Origin: Aspidiotus rigidus
Lineage: Eukaryota; Arthropoda; Insecta; Hemiptera; Diaspididae
Length of the DNA stretch: 64,000 bases
Direction of reading: 5' to 3'
Assembly: GCA_035079385.1 (NCBI GenBank)
Contig: JAVHKY010000053.1
Location: 1,426,001-1,490,000, forward strand
Shown: positions 1 to 10,344 of the stretch, piece after piece
Position numbering within the stretch: the first letter of the stretch is position 1
Layout of the letters: each line of letters begins with the position of its first letter
Position numbers and translations under genes: made by a program
Notes under the pieces: generated by a model
What the model saw: only the letters and a program-made list of their open reading frames with translations
Database searches by the model: none
What the model was told of the DNA's origin: nothing

Positions 1-330
1 AAAAAATTTCGACCATCGAGTCATGTACGATAGGACGGGAACTTGGAAAAAATTTCAATTATCGAGCCATTTATGATACAAAGGGGACTTGGAAAAAATT
101 TCGACCATCGAGTCATGTACGATAGGACGGGAACTTGGAAAAAATTTCAATTATCGAGCCATTTATGATACAAAGGGGACTTGGAAAAAATTTCGACCAT
201 CGAGCCATTTATGATAGGAAGGGGACTTCGAAAAAATTTCGACTATCGAGCCATGTATGATAGGAAGGGAACTTGGAAAAAATTTCAATTATCGAGTCAT
301 TTATGATGTCCCCCTCCTATCATATATAGC
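1..330. repeat. 46-bp tandem satellite
   Basis: Seven units with an exact 46-bp period start at 1, 47, 93, 139, 185, 231 and 277, each beginning with AAAAAATTTC. Two unit types alternate (one continuing GACCATCGAG, the other AATTATCGAG), so the array is partly a 92-bp dimer. Each unit ends in a stretch resembling GATAGGAAGGGGACTTGG. The array probably continues left of the window. Related units occur at 7.26-9.65 kb, 10.6-11.2 kb, 38.7-39.0 kb and 47.7 kb, so this is a dispersed satellite family. Confidence 0.9.
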
Positions 331-440
331 TCGAGAGTCGGAATTTTTCCAAGTTTTTTGCTGGACGGCGAACGCCGCACGGCAAATTTCTCAAAAAGCC
401 CCCCATAAAACAGGTTCCCTGTTAATATCGCCTTATGTAG
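331..440 (+). repeat. Copy of dispersed composite module
   Basis: Directly after the 46-bp satellite comes a stretch reading GCTGGACGGCGAACGCC, then a run of C, then ACAGGTTCCCTGTTAAT. The same order (satellite-like unit, CTGGACGGCGA, poly-C, AAAACAGGTTCC or similar) recurs near 19.9, 30.7-30.9, 47.9 and 52.0 kb. It is non-coding. The class of element is not recognised. Confidence 0.6.
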
Positions 441-604
441 TTAGATGTAGCGTAGATTATGCAACTGATGATACAAATCTTCTTCGTTGTAACCTTCTCT
501 TTGCCTCCTCATCGCGATGTCGGCTTCAAACTACTCCACCGCGGAAGCCTTGTAACATCAGTGCATACTACCACTGGTTTGTAGTTTGTATAGTCCAAGA
601 TTAT

Positions 605-770
605 AGGGTGTCCACTTGTCTGGAAAATCTGGAAGTCGGGGAAAAGTCAAGGAATTTTGTGAGACCTGGAAAAGGATTTTGGGAATTTTACCCAAAGTCA
701 GGGAATTTTTTAATATACGTCAAAAAAAGTTGTAAACAAAGGAGTTTTAGAAGTTTTTCCTTTTTCCTTT

Positions 771-801
<31 letters not shown>

Positions 802-880
802 CGCTCTTTAATGGAGATTATGGTCTGGAAAAACCTGAAAAAGTCAGAGAGTTTCATTTCAGAGAAAAAGTGGACACCCT
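605..880. mobile_element. MITE with AGGGTGTCCACTT ends
   Basis: The left end reads AGGGTGTCCACTTGTCTGG and the right end is its inverse, AAGTGGACACCCT. The interior carries the phrases GGAAAAGTCAAGG and AGTCAGGGAATTTT. I recall repeats of this wording as common non-autonomous DNA elements in many animal genomes. A long poly-T tract (774-802) lies inside. No clear target duplication is visible, and there is no coding capacity; the open frame across it is chance. A relative of the same family is visible near 12330-12430. Confidence 0.6.
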
Positions 881-954
881 GTGCTCCTATCTGGTACTTG
901 TATATTATTGGAACTTATATAGAGTGAATAAGGTGCAAGTAGAGCACTAAGAGG

Positions 955-1347
955 GTATCCATAAATTACGTGAGGCGATTTTTGTTATTTTTCGATTCCC
1001 CCCCCCCCCCGTCCTTGGTGAGATATCGTGAGGTTTGCCTTGACCCCCTTCCCCCTCTTATCACGCGTGAGATTTTCCGAAACGTGTATTTTTGCTTTAA
1101 ATACGTTTATCTGTGCTTAATCGCGTTTATCTATTAAAAAAATGTAATTTTCTGGATCACATTTTATACCTATTTAAAACGGACTAGTTTTTATTAAATT
1201 TAAGCCAGTTTAGCAATATTTTAGAATGTATTTGTGTGAGAAAAAAATTACGTGAGATTTGTCGGCCCCCTCCTCCCCCTCACGTGAGTTTTGGTGAAAC
1301 TAGGCTGGACCCTATTCCCTACCCCCAAATGCCTCACGTGGTTTATA
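955..1347. mobile_element. MITE-like element with TTACGTGAGG ends
   Basis: The left end reads CCATAAATTACGTGAGG and the right end, inverted, reads TTTATAAACCACGTGAGG, giving imperfect terminal inverted repeats. The interior has poly-C and ACGTGAGATTT repeats. It resembles the better preserved element at 52659-52965 in wording (ATTAATTACGT, TTACGTGAG), so it is probably a related, decayed family. No gene is visible. Confidence 0.45.
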
Positions 1348-1704
1348 AAGTTTTTCAAGTGTACAATTCTACTTTATTAGTTGCTTTTTACAAGAGTATT
1401 TTTGGGTGTCACCACATCATTAGTTGTGTCGCAATTGGAGAACAAAGCCTTAAACATGAGCTGTTATACTATAACACAGTGATCTTATTGGCTATAACAA
1501 TACTGTGTTGTGATTGGTTCTATTCTTAGAAACTTATTCTTACAATAATATGACGTTGTATTCTTATGGGCTATAACAGTAGATATACATTGTATGTTCT
1601 GTCGCTGTGCTCTAGTTCTTTTTTAAAACCATCTACAAATGTACTTTGGTTGTTTGTCGAGGAATTAAACTTGTCCACCGGGTTTCCAAATGCATACAAC
1701 TGGA
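1348..1704. other. Non-coding stretch, nothing recognised
   Basis: AT-rich sequence with short open frames only. No splice-bounded exon, RNA gene or repeat family was recognised here. Confidence 0.5.
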
Positions 1705-1790
1705 TCAGAACATGGTTTCAATCAAATTCAAGAAGAGCGCACATACGGCTATATTGCAATTAATTTGTTACATAGTTAACCATCTAGATG

Positions 1791-1917
1791 CATTTCAGAC
1801 ACAAGTCAAGCCATCATTTATTACTAGTTCTTTTATCTCTTTTGATCTGACACTCATACCTACTAAAAAAATACGCTTGTTTATTATCTATATCTGGCTT
1901 GACTTGTGTCTGAAATG
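1791..1917. mobile_element. 127-bp palindromic mini-element, copy 1
   Basis: The ends are near-perfect inverted repeats: CATTTCAGACACAAGTCAAG at the left and its reverse complement at 1895-1917. The 80-bp core appears inverted in copy 2 at 2318-2443. It lies at the junction of an inverted duplication: the left flank (about 1705-1790) is the reverse complement of about 2615-2690, while the right flank (1918-2040) is a direct copy of about 2685-2810. There is no coding capacity. Confidence 0.7.
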
Positions 1918-2144
1918 TAACCACATGCTCTGATCTGGTTGTCTGTGTTTGGATGTCCAGATCTCCCACGTCTTGTCCAGTTAGGCTGATCCATTCCTTA
2001 CCCTCTACTATCACTATACCGGCTGCCTCCAAACTTGCAGTGATTCTTCAGTAGATATGTAAATATTCCGCAATAGATTTTACTAAAGTATGACTCAGGT
2101 TTTCAAAGTTGATCTGATTTAGAAAATAAATCATCCTTTCTAAG

Positions 2145-2610
2145 TCATTTATTTCAACACAATATGCTGAGTGTTCTATCTTGTTTTTGCATTTCCAATC
2201 AAATCGTCTGCTAGTACTCCTCTCAAATTATTTCTAATTTCTTGGTTCGGGTAGTTCAACCACTCTGGCTGGCTGCAGTAGCACAATTAATTGATTACAT
2301 ATTCAACCGTCTAGATGCATTTCAAACACAAGTCAAGCCAGACATAGATAATAATAAGCGTATTTTTTTAGTAGGTATGAGTGTCAGATCAAAAGAAATG
2401 AAAAAACTGGTAATAAATGATTGCTTGACTTGTGTCTAAAATGCATCTAGATGGTTAACTATGTAATAAATTAATTGCACTAGCCAGCCAGCGTGGTTGA
2501 ACTACCCGAACCAAGAAATTATAAATAATTTGAGAGGATTACTACCAGAAGATTTGATTGGAAATGCAAAAACAAGATAGAACACTCTGCCATATTGTGT
2601 CAAAATAAAT
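2145..2610. repeat. Long inverted repeat (about 190-bp arms)
   Basis: The left arm (about 2145-2340) and right arm (about 2421-2610) are reverse complements at roughly nine positions in ten by eye. Both contain GTTCTATCTTGTTTTTGC and TTCTTGGTTCGGGTAGTT or their complements. The loop is the core of the small palindromic element. A third copy of the arm lies at about 2870-2990 inside an open frame. Transcription from either strand would give a long hairpin. Confidence 0.8.
2318..2443. mobile_element. 126-bp palindromic mini-element, copy 2
   Basis: Same element as at 1791-1917 but in the opposite orientation, with terminal inverted repeats around CATTTYARACACAAGTCAAG. It sits exactly at the centre of the long inverted repeat at 2145-2610, which suggests that the element took part in creating the inverted duplication. 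No transposase is encoded. Confidence 0.7.
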
Positions 2611-3203
2611 GTCTTGGATGGTTAACTATGTAACGAATTAATTGCAATATAGCCATATGTGCACGCTTCTTGAATTTGATTGAAACCACATGCTCTGATC
2701 TGCTTGTCTGCGTTTGGAAATCCAGATCTCCCACGTCTTGTCCTGTTAGGCTGATCAATTTCTTACCCTCTACTATCACTATACCGGCTGCCTTCAAACT
2801 AGATTTTACCAAAGTATGACTTAGGTAAGTTGACCTGATGTAGAAAATAAACCATCCTCTCTAAGTTATTCATTTTAACATAATGTGCCAGAGTGTTCTG
2901 TCTTGTTTTTGCATTTCCAGTCAAATTCTTTGCTGGTAATCCTTTCAAATGATTTCGAATTTCTTGGTTCGGGTAGTTTAACCAATCTGTATCAGTTACG
3001 GGCTCGTACTGGGTTATACATAGTAAGGAATCCTGTAAAAAATAAGAATACAGGGAGGTATCGATTTCAAAATTTTGAGCTTTCAAAATGCTACCGCTCA
3101 GTTCTTCTTGCTCATCATCGTTTGTATCTCTGAAATAGTTTGAGAACATCCCATGTGATCGCGAAATTCTTGAGCACATATAGATAGTGAATGGGTTGAC
3201 CAA
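2600..3203 (-). pseudogene. Coding-like segment, unrecognised, duplicated
   Basis: A 134-codon frame (3203-2799) is rich in charged residues and contains a patch beginning LNYPNQEIRNHLKGLP. A preceding acceptor-like CTATTTCAG near 3130-3138 would start an exon at the residues DTNDDEQEEL. A second frame (2812-2600) holds AAGIVIVEGKKLISLTGQDV. Parts of both frames recur in decayed, inverted copies at 1705-2040 and 2145-2610. I do not recognise the family. Composition and repeated duplication suggest a gene fragment or transposon gene rather than a chance frame, but no start, complete exon chain or conserved domain was found. Confidence 0.35.
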
Positions 3204-3313
3204 CTGTACCCTGTATCCTCTAGATATCAGTTCTGGATATTCTTCTTAGTTTCGTCATACATCCTTTTTTCGATTTTCCTTTCTTGTCCTTGAAGTGTTT
3301 ATTCCGTGATTTC

Positions 3314-3577
3314 TCAACACCAAAGTTCTTCTACACGTACGGAATTCAGATTGTGGTCCATTTCGTCCTCGGTGAATCCCATTACAGATACAAAATCCTC
3401 ATCGAATGAGAGGTCTTCGTAGCGTGCATTCGAGTTTCCTACAATATTCAGGACTGACAGGCCAACTACAAAACCCAATCGTAGGTGATCAACGTTTGCT
3501 CTTATCTGACGATACCAGGAGGAGTCGTCAATTTTGCGATCCAAGCCGTGCCCGACCTTGATTTCGATTTTGATCAA
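3314..3577 (-). pseudogene. 87-codon coding-like frame, unrecognised
   Basis: The frame has an acidic C-terminal half (around DEDFVSVMGFTEDEMDH) and ends at a stop after EELWC. It lies upstream, in the same strand sense, of the 2600-3203 segment and may belong to the same decayed gene. No domain is recognised. A chance frame cannot be excluded. Confidence 0.25.
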
Positions 3578-3599
3578 ATTTTGCGAAAGAAAAAATTAG

Positions 3600-4409
3600 A
3601 TGAAATTATGTGAGTTACTTTCAAACGAGATTTCTAACCTTCACTATTATCTTTTGACGGTTGATTATATGTTTTCCTCTTCGTTGTGTCTAGTCTCGGA
3701 TTAGCTTCTTTTAAAGCGTTTCAGCCCAATTTTCCTCACAAAATTACAAAAATTTAAGGCGTAAATACTGTAACGAAAAATAACATATCAGTGTGGAAAA
3801 GCATCCTGTTGCATCGTAATAATTTTGCGATAAAATTATCGTAGTTAATTGGGATATCATGAATTTCTTATCAATTCGTAAACAGAGTTGTTATTATTGT
3901 GCAACTTTCGACCACGTTTACTTTATCTGATCGAGCGTCGCAGAATATTGTTTTCCGATTGCGATAACCACACGTATAGCAATCTTCTATCAAATTTTTC
4001 CAGTTTTTAGCGCGAACCACGTGCGCGTAATCCGTTCACGTATTTAACGTGACAAGGAACTCTGAGTAATAAATCTACGTGCCCTAGCATTAAGTACATA
4101 ATCGCAAATTTATACAATGCACGGAGAAATGATTGACAAATCACGTACTGGCACGTGATTAGCAGATCAAGCACCGTTCAAATTGTTTACGTACACTCGT
4201 ATCGATACAGATCATATTTTACCTCCATTATCTACCGGCGTGCGTGGGAAAAAGTTCGCTAAGCGCACACATTTTCGGTGCACCTATCTTAGAAGCCAGA
4301 ATCGACAGTACATAATTTTGAATGAGCTGAAGGAGACGACCAAATTGTCAACCAAGATGAGAAAATAAGTACAGACGTTCAATTAATAAACTGTGAAAAT
4401 ACACAAATA
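3600..4409. other. Non-coding stretch, nothing recognised
   Basis: AT-rich sequence without a recognisable exon or repeat. It ends at the TA dinucleotide that flanks the mariner element. Confidence 0.5.
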
Positions 4410-5337
4410 CAAAGGGTGTCCAATAAGTATTGTCAGTACTCGCGTTAAAAATCAAATTCTTTAATGTACATAAAAATGGCATTGTTCCTTCTCGAAATAC
4501 TTCCCTCCCACCTCAATGCACCGGTCCCATCGAGCAATCCACTTATCGAACGCAGACTGGAACGTATCGGACGGAAAGCCTCGAAGGACCCCCTGGACGG
4601 TTTTCGACTGAAATCGGATACCCCTGAGGTGTTCTTTCAACTTTGGGAAGAGATACCAGTCACAGGGTCTCGATCTAACAAATCTGGATCCTCTCGAAGC
4701 ATTTCCAGCCATTCCTCGCAAACGTCGACCCGCTTCTGAAGTTGCTATGATGTCAGCATGTGCGGAACCCAGCGGGCACAAACTTGCCGGAGGCCTGAAC
4801 GGTCGCGAAGAATCGTTGCTGCGGTTGATTTCGAAATACTGAGTTGTTCGGCAAGCTGTCTACAGGTTATTCGACGATCATTTTGCACCATAGCCCAAGC
4901 AACGTTCACGAGAACGTCCGTGGAAGCCGTCACAGGTTTACCGGAACGTAGCTGATCCGTAGTGGACGTAAGACCACTTTTGAACTTCTGATACCACCAA
5001 AAAATTGTTCGATCACTTACGCAGTCTTCACCATACGCTGCTCTATATGTGAAATCGTTTTCGGGGCAGATTTCTCAAAACGAACGCAAAATTCGATCGA
5101 ATGACGAATTTTCATTTTCATTTCCGGATTTTCCATCATAAAATTCTAAAGGGGTACATCGATTTTAATCCACAAATAAATTTTTTTCGACTACCGTAGA
5201 TGATAATATGATCATGAAACAAAACTTGATTCCAAGGTAAAATACAACGAGCAATCCGCTGATGACATTAGTTTTACGATTTGCTGCACAAGAACTCCAC
5301 AATCGCGCTTTTGACAAAACTTATTGGACACCCTTTG
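4410..5337 (-). mobile_element. Internally deleted mariner-family transposon
   Basis: The element is bounded by inverted ends that both read CAAAGGGTGTCCAATAAGT from outside in. It is flanked on both sides by TA (4408-4409 and 5338-5339), the Tc1/mariner target duplication. At 928 bp it is shorter than the usual roughly 1.3 kb. The transposase runs on the minus strand and has lost its catalytic middle, so the copy could move only with enzyme from elsewhere. Confidence 0.93.
4461..5139 (-). pseudogene. Mariner transposase remnant
   Basis: Reading from 5139 downward, the N-terminal DNA-binding region is recognisable: start MMENPEMKMKIRHS, then after a frameshift YGEDCVSDRTIFWWYQKFKS, then a second helix-turn-helix around CRQLAEQLSISKSTAATI. 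The linker ends near EEWLEMLREDPDLLDRD. The next recognisable part is DWYLFPKLKEHLRG and the C-terminal tail WIARWDRCIEVGGKYFE. The stretch that should hold the catalytic GDES and HHDNAPAH motifs of the DDD domain is absent. With the frameshifts as well, the gene is dead. Confidence 0.92.
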
Positions 5338-5339
5338 TA

Positions 5340-6034
5340 TCATGCTCCAAGCCAGTGAGGGCTAGCACCTGTGATCCCTTACACAAACAGGGTCTTGAAA
5401 CGATTCCAATGCTTAAATGCGATTCTAGCTCCACTGGACTATCTAAACCTAATTTAAATAAACAAGAGGCAATGGGTACAAAAATTTCCATCGACGAAAA
5501 TTGTAGCTCTCAGAACTTTTCTAGCGGATTCTGACGCAAACAACGCAAAAGCTGCATCTATTATTCTTTGAGTGAAATATAATTTCAATGATTGAGATTT
5601 GAACTTTTTCACACATCAGCGTTTTTTCCATTTCACGTTGTTTGCTCGCACGATTCATCGTTCGCTTAGTTCAGGAACAGCAGAGACAAATGAATTATGA
5701 GGTCGTAGAAATTATACTATACGTAAATACACTCGAAGCATTAAAAGTTTTATTCGTGGACGCACTTTTTAGGTAAAGGCGCGTACTTTGAAAGTATCTT
5801 TCTCAATTTACGTCGAAAACGCGTGCGTTGAGAGGTTAACGACAAGACATTAATACATCAACGACTTTGTAAAACAAAATGAAACCCGGGTACGCTAGAA
5901 GTTCCTCGAGTATAAGACCTGGAGTATATCGATGTATACGTTCAAGTCGAGGGTGAAGAATTTGAATCATACTACTAGAATACGTAAATCTTTTACTAGA
6001 AAAAAAAAAATATGTAGCTTCAATGAATACTTAC
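5340..6034. other. Non-coding stretch downstream of the FN3 exon
   Basis: The second half of the fibronectin domain of the Ig/FN3 gene should lie on the minus strand downstream of 6035. I found no exon for it here or further left. No repeat family was recognised. Confidence 0.4.
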
Positions 6035-6165
6035 TCCTTGTTTGAGAGTATAAATTTGGTAATCTGTTATGGGTGAAAGTCCGTACTTGACTTTCCACCT
6101 CAACACAGGCGTATTGGTTTCGTTATCTCTGCCAACAAAATCGAGCACAGGTTTCTCAGGAGCTC
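6035..6165 (-). CDS. Ig/FN3 adhesion-protein gene, exon g: first half of an FN3 domain
   Basis: The acceptor TTTGTGTAG precedes 6165 and the donor GTAAGT follows 6035. The exon enters in phase 1 and leaves in phase 0. It begins GAPEKPVLDFVGRD and continues with LRWKVKYGLSPITDYQI, the A-C strands of a fibronectin type III domain with its conserved Trp and the C-strand Tyr pattern. The N-terminal PEKP is typical of the Pro-rich start of FN3 after an Ig domain. The remaining strands must lie on a further exon that was not found. It follows the third Ig domain after a 392-bp intron. Confidence 0.85.
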
Positions 6166-6557
6166 CTACACAAAGTATAACATCGTTATTATCGAATTGA
6201 AACGGAAATCTTACGCCACAAAGTGGCCTAAAACAATCGAGAATTTGATATATAAAAGGTAAGATAGAAATCTTTTCAGCCTCGATCAATGAAATGGTCT
6301 GAAAAGCTCATTGCGTATGTTCCACTGAACTGCTGGTCGTCCAATCTTATTTATTTTGATGACTGTGTCAAAACACTATGTAGTTAACTTTCACTCTTTT
6401 CTAGATCTAGACTACAAAGAATTTTCGATCAAATCAAGAAAAGTACCTAGAAACTAGAACCATTTCTGTCAAACGCGATTGCCCCTCCCCCACTCGAATG
6501 AAGTCTTCAATCAAAAATCGACGATACACGCTAGCAATAAAATAGGATAAAACGTAC

Positions 6558-6750
6558 CTGTAAGGGTAATTGATGCTTTATCGATTTGGCCTGTGCTTTT
6601 CTGCGTTCTACAATCGTACACTCCCAGGTCTTCTTCCTTAACTTTTTTTATGGTGAGACATAACTTCGATTTACCATGGACGTGCGTCTCGTATCGGTTC
6701 GACGATAACACTAATTCTTTATTTTCCTTGGTCCAGTACAAACCGATCGG
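6558..6750 (-). CDS. Ig/FN3 adhesion-protein gene, exon f: second half of Ig domain 3
   Basis: The acceptor GTTACTAG precedes 6750 and the donor GTACGT follows 6558. The exon enters in phase 0 and leaves in phase 1. It begins PIGLYWTKENKELVLSS, carrying the C-strand Trp. It contains LCLTIKKVKEEDLGVYDC, a clear E-F strand with the D-x-G-x-Y-x-C motif. It joins in frame to exon e (12886-12977), which supplies the B-strand Cys, and to exon g, which starts the FN3 domain. The 6.1-kb intron before it is mostly satellite DNA. Confidence 0.9.
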
Positions 6751-7259
6751 CTAGTAACAAAGTATATTTTCCAGGTCATTTATTGTACATACTCAAAAAC
6801 ACAAAAATTATGAGCAAAATTCTCTAATCTCCAATAAAAACAAAGTTTCCGTATCTTTTTTCATCGCTTTTGCCATCTTGTTGGCGAGAATTTGCCCAAG
6901 AAGAATCTCATAAGTCATCGCAAGATTGAACAAACCGTTTTTCCTTTTCTTCACATCGAAATTCTCAACTTCTCATCCCTACATTAAAAATCGGGAATTA
7001 TTTTCATGATTGCTTTTTGAAAGTTCTCACCTCAACCTTTAGGGTTTTAGAACCAGTTACGCTCACGTTTACATAAGAATCCAGCAAAACTTTCCTTCTT
7101 AGAAATTCTATTTTCCTCTAGAGGATCTGTAGGATTTTTCTACTATTTTCCTCGAGCAGCTTGTAAAAATATATCAGTAGAAGGAGGAATGCAGAGAACC
7201 TGTTCTATGGGTCCAAATGGCGAGAACTAATTCGTAATTGCATGGAGTCCCAAAGAGTG
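6751..7259 (-). other. Intron sequence without recognised content
   Basis: Right-hand end of the 6.1-kb intron between exons e and f. No repeat was recognised. An exon-like run at 7031-7080 was considered and rejected. Confidence 0.5.
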
Positions 7260-9650
7260 CGTCCCTTTCTATGATATGATGTGGCTCAAGAGTCAACATT
7301 TTTTCATCACCTAATAGCCTAGTGGCTCAGGAATCAAAATTTTTCCATCATAAAAATATGGTTCGAGTTTCGAAATTTTCTTTACAAAATAGTATATGAC
7401 TCAAGAGTCGACGTTTTTTCATCATATGATAGCACTTGGCTCAAAAGTTGAAATTCTTTCATCTCATAATAAGGATAAACAGTCGACATTTTTCTATCAT
7501 ACTTATAACACGTCTCAAAAATCTTCAAACTCTCATTCCTACAATATAATATGGCACAAAGTCAAAATTTTTCATTCATATAATGAAGATGAAGAATCGA
7601 CATTTTCTTATCACATAACATGGCTCAAGAGTTGAACTTTTTTTTCTCATATAATAAGGATAAAGAATCAACGTTTTTCTATCATAACATGGCTCAAGAA
7701 TTGAAATTTTCAAAGTCCTACTCCTATAATATGATATGGCACAAAGTAAAAATTTTTTCATCATATAAAAGCAATTGGATGAAGAGCTAAAATTTTTCCA
7801 TCAAATGATGTGGCTTAAGAGTCGACGTTTCTTCATCATATGATAGCACTTGGCTCAAAAGTTGAAATTCTTTTATCTCATAATAAGGATAAACAGTCGA
7901 CATTTTTCTATCATACTTATAACACGTCTCAAGAGTTGAAATCTTCAAACTCTCATTCCTACAATATAATATGGCACAAAGTCAAAATTTTTCATTCATA
8001 TAATGAAGATAAAGAATCGACATCTCCTTATCACATAACATGGCTCAAGAATTGAAATTTCCAAAGTCCTACTCCTATAATATAATATGGCACAAAGTAA
8101 AAATTTTTTCATCATATAAAAGTAATTGGCTGAAGAGCTAAAATTTTTCCATCAAATGATGTGGCTCAAGAGTAAACATTTTTCTATCATGTAATAAGAA
8201 TAAAGAGTCAAATAACGCTCAAGAGTCAAAATTTTCAGTCTCATTCCTATGATATAGTGTGGCACAAAGTTAAAATTTGTTCTTCATATAATATGGCTCA
8301 AGAGTTGACATTTTTTCATCACACAATAGCATTTGGTTCCAGAGTTAACATTTTTCCATCAAATAATACGGCTAAAGAGAGTCAACATTTTTCCATCATA
8401 TAATAAGAATAAAGAGTCGATATTATCATCCTCATATAACATGGCTCAAGAGTTGAAGTTTCTCAAACTTCCAATTGTATTACATAATATGGCTCAGAAG
8501 TCAAAATTTTTCCATCATATAATTTGCCTGAAGAGTTTAAATTTTTCTTCATAATAGTATGAGCCTCAAAGAGTCGAAATTTTTCTATTATATAATATGG
8601 CTGAACAGTAAAAATTTTTGTATCATATAATGACGATTAAGAGAGTCAACATTTTCCCATCATGTAACATGGCTCAGGAGTCAAAATTTTTCAAAGTCCC
8701 ATTCCTATCAAATGATATAGCTTAAGAGTTGAAATTTTTCTCCCATATAATGAGGATAAAGAGTCAACATTTTTCTATCATAACATGACCCAAGAGTCAA
8801 AATCTTTACATCATATAATAGCACTTGGCTCAAGAGTCAAAATTTTTCTATCATACAAAGAGTCAACATTTTTCCATCATATAATAAGAATAAAGAGTCA
8901 GTATTTTTCTCATCATATAACAACGCTCAAGAGTTGAAGTTTCTCAAACTTCCAATCCTATCATATAATATGGCTCAGAAGTCAAAATTTTTCCATCATA
9001 TAATATACCTCAAGAGTTTAAATTCTTCTTCATATTATAATAGTATAAGGCTTGAGGAATCAAAATTCTTCTATCATTTGATATGGCTGAACAGTGAAAA
9101 TTTTTCCATCATATAATGAGGATAAAGAGAGTGAACATTTTTCCATCATGTAACATAGCTCAAGAGACAACATTTTTCCACGTCCGATTCGTATCAAATA
9201 ATATGGCTTAAGAGTTAAATTTTTTTTGTCATATGATAGCATAAGGCACAAGAGTCAACATTTTGTCATCGTATAAACAACGCTTCAGTCATATTATATG
9301 ATGGAAAAATTATGACTCTTTAGCCATGTTATGCAATAGAAAAATTTTGACTCTTTGAGCCAAGTGCTATTATAATGGTAAACAAATTTCAACTCTTCCA
9401 CTATAATTATTTTAAGATGGAAAAATTTCGACTGTTAAGCCTATGCTATTATAATATAAAGAAACTTCAAACTCTCAAGCCATATTATATGATAGAAAAA
9501 TTTTAACTGTTGAGCCGTATCAGACGATAGAAAGGGAAACGGGAAAACTTTTTTTCATCAAATAATGTGGCTCAATAGTAAAAATTTTTCCATTATAAAA
9601 TATGGTAAAAGAGTTGAAATTGATAATAGTAATTGGGTCATGAGTTAGAA
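7260..9650. repeat. Intronic 45-50 bp satellite array
   Basis: About 2.4 kb of diverged tandem units of the kind ATGGCTCAAGAGTCAAAA followed by TTTTTCCATCATATAA. Units differ in length and are punctuated by short insertions, and a segment around 7390-7770 is repeated at 7810-8140. From about 9285 to 9520 the units run in the opposite orientation (GATGGAAAAATTATGAC). The unit is a diverged inverse relative of the 46-bp satellite at 1-330. The many small open frames here are repeat artefacts. Confidence 0.9.
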
Positions 9651-9922
9651 TTTTTCAAGTTCCCATACCTTTTATACTTGTAATGCGGTGGCTAAGGAGT
9701 TCAAATTTTTTCACCATCAGAAAACCACATTTGAAAATTGAAAATATGGGACTCTTATAGGGCTCTTGAAGGTTGCTCCACAAAATCATAATTATTTCAG
9801 CAGTGTAGCAATGGGACGGTGTCAGTGATTTCGGACCTCTTTTGAACTTGAAAGTTCGCCTTAATATACCATCAAAATTACAGAAAAAAAACCTGCTCAA
9901 CCGAGCAATTCAAATTTCACTT

Positions 9923-9953
<31 letters not shown>

Positions 9954-10340
9954 GGGGGGTTAGATAAGAAATTAATGGAATCTTATCCAGTTTATTGGAC
10001 CATTTTTCAAACATTGGACTTTTATAGGGTTCATTGGATTTATAGGGGTGGAGACATTCTAGTCGAAATTTTTCCAAGCCTTCTACAATTCTTATGGCTC
10101 TAAAATTTTAATTTTTCAGAGTCATCCTCCTCTCATATAAATTCTTAAAAAAAAGGGTGTGATGAAACCGATGTTACTCAGTACAGTACCCAACGATGAA
10201 ACGCAACAACGACACCAACTCGACACAAAATTGTAACTTGGTCATATTGTAGTATTATTAAATTTTCTGGCATAGCCAAATAAATGAAAATCATGTTCCA
10301 TGTCTTTTATATTTTATCAGTCATCATGAAATATTTCAGT
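9651..10340. other. Intron sequence with poly-T/poly-G tract
   Basis: Mostly unrecognised intron sequence. A T-run followed by a G-run lies at about 9920-9960. A few satellite-like phrases (TCGAAATTTTTCCAAG near 10063) remain. Confidence 0.5.
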
Positions 10341-10344
10341 CTAG

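Noticed and set aside
257..811. 184-codon plus-strand frame
   Set aside because: It runs through the 46-bp satellite, the dispersed module and a MITE with a poly-T tract; it is assembled from repeats and ends in poly-Phe.
7031..7080. Minus-strand exon candidate reading DSYVNVSVTGSKTLKVE before a GTGAGA donor
   Set aside because: No acceptor gives the needed phase 1 entry in frame, and it lacks the B-strand Cys; the exon at 12886-12977 satisfies both.
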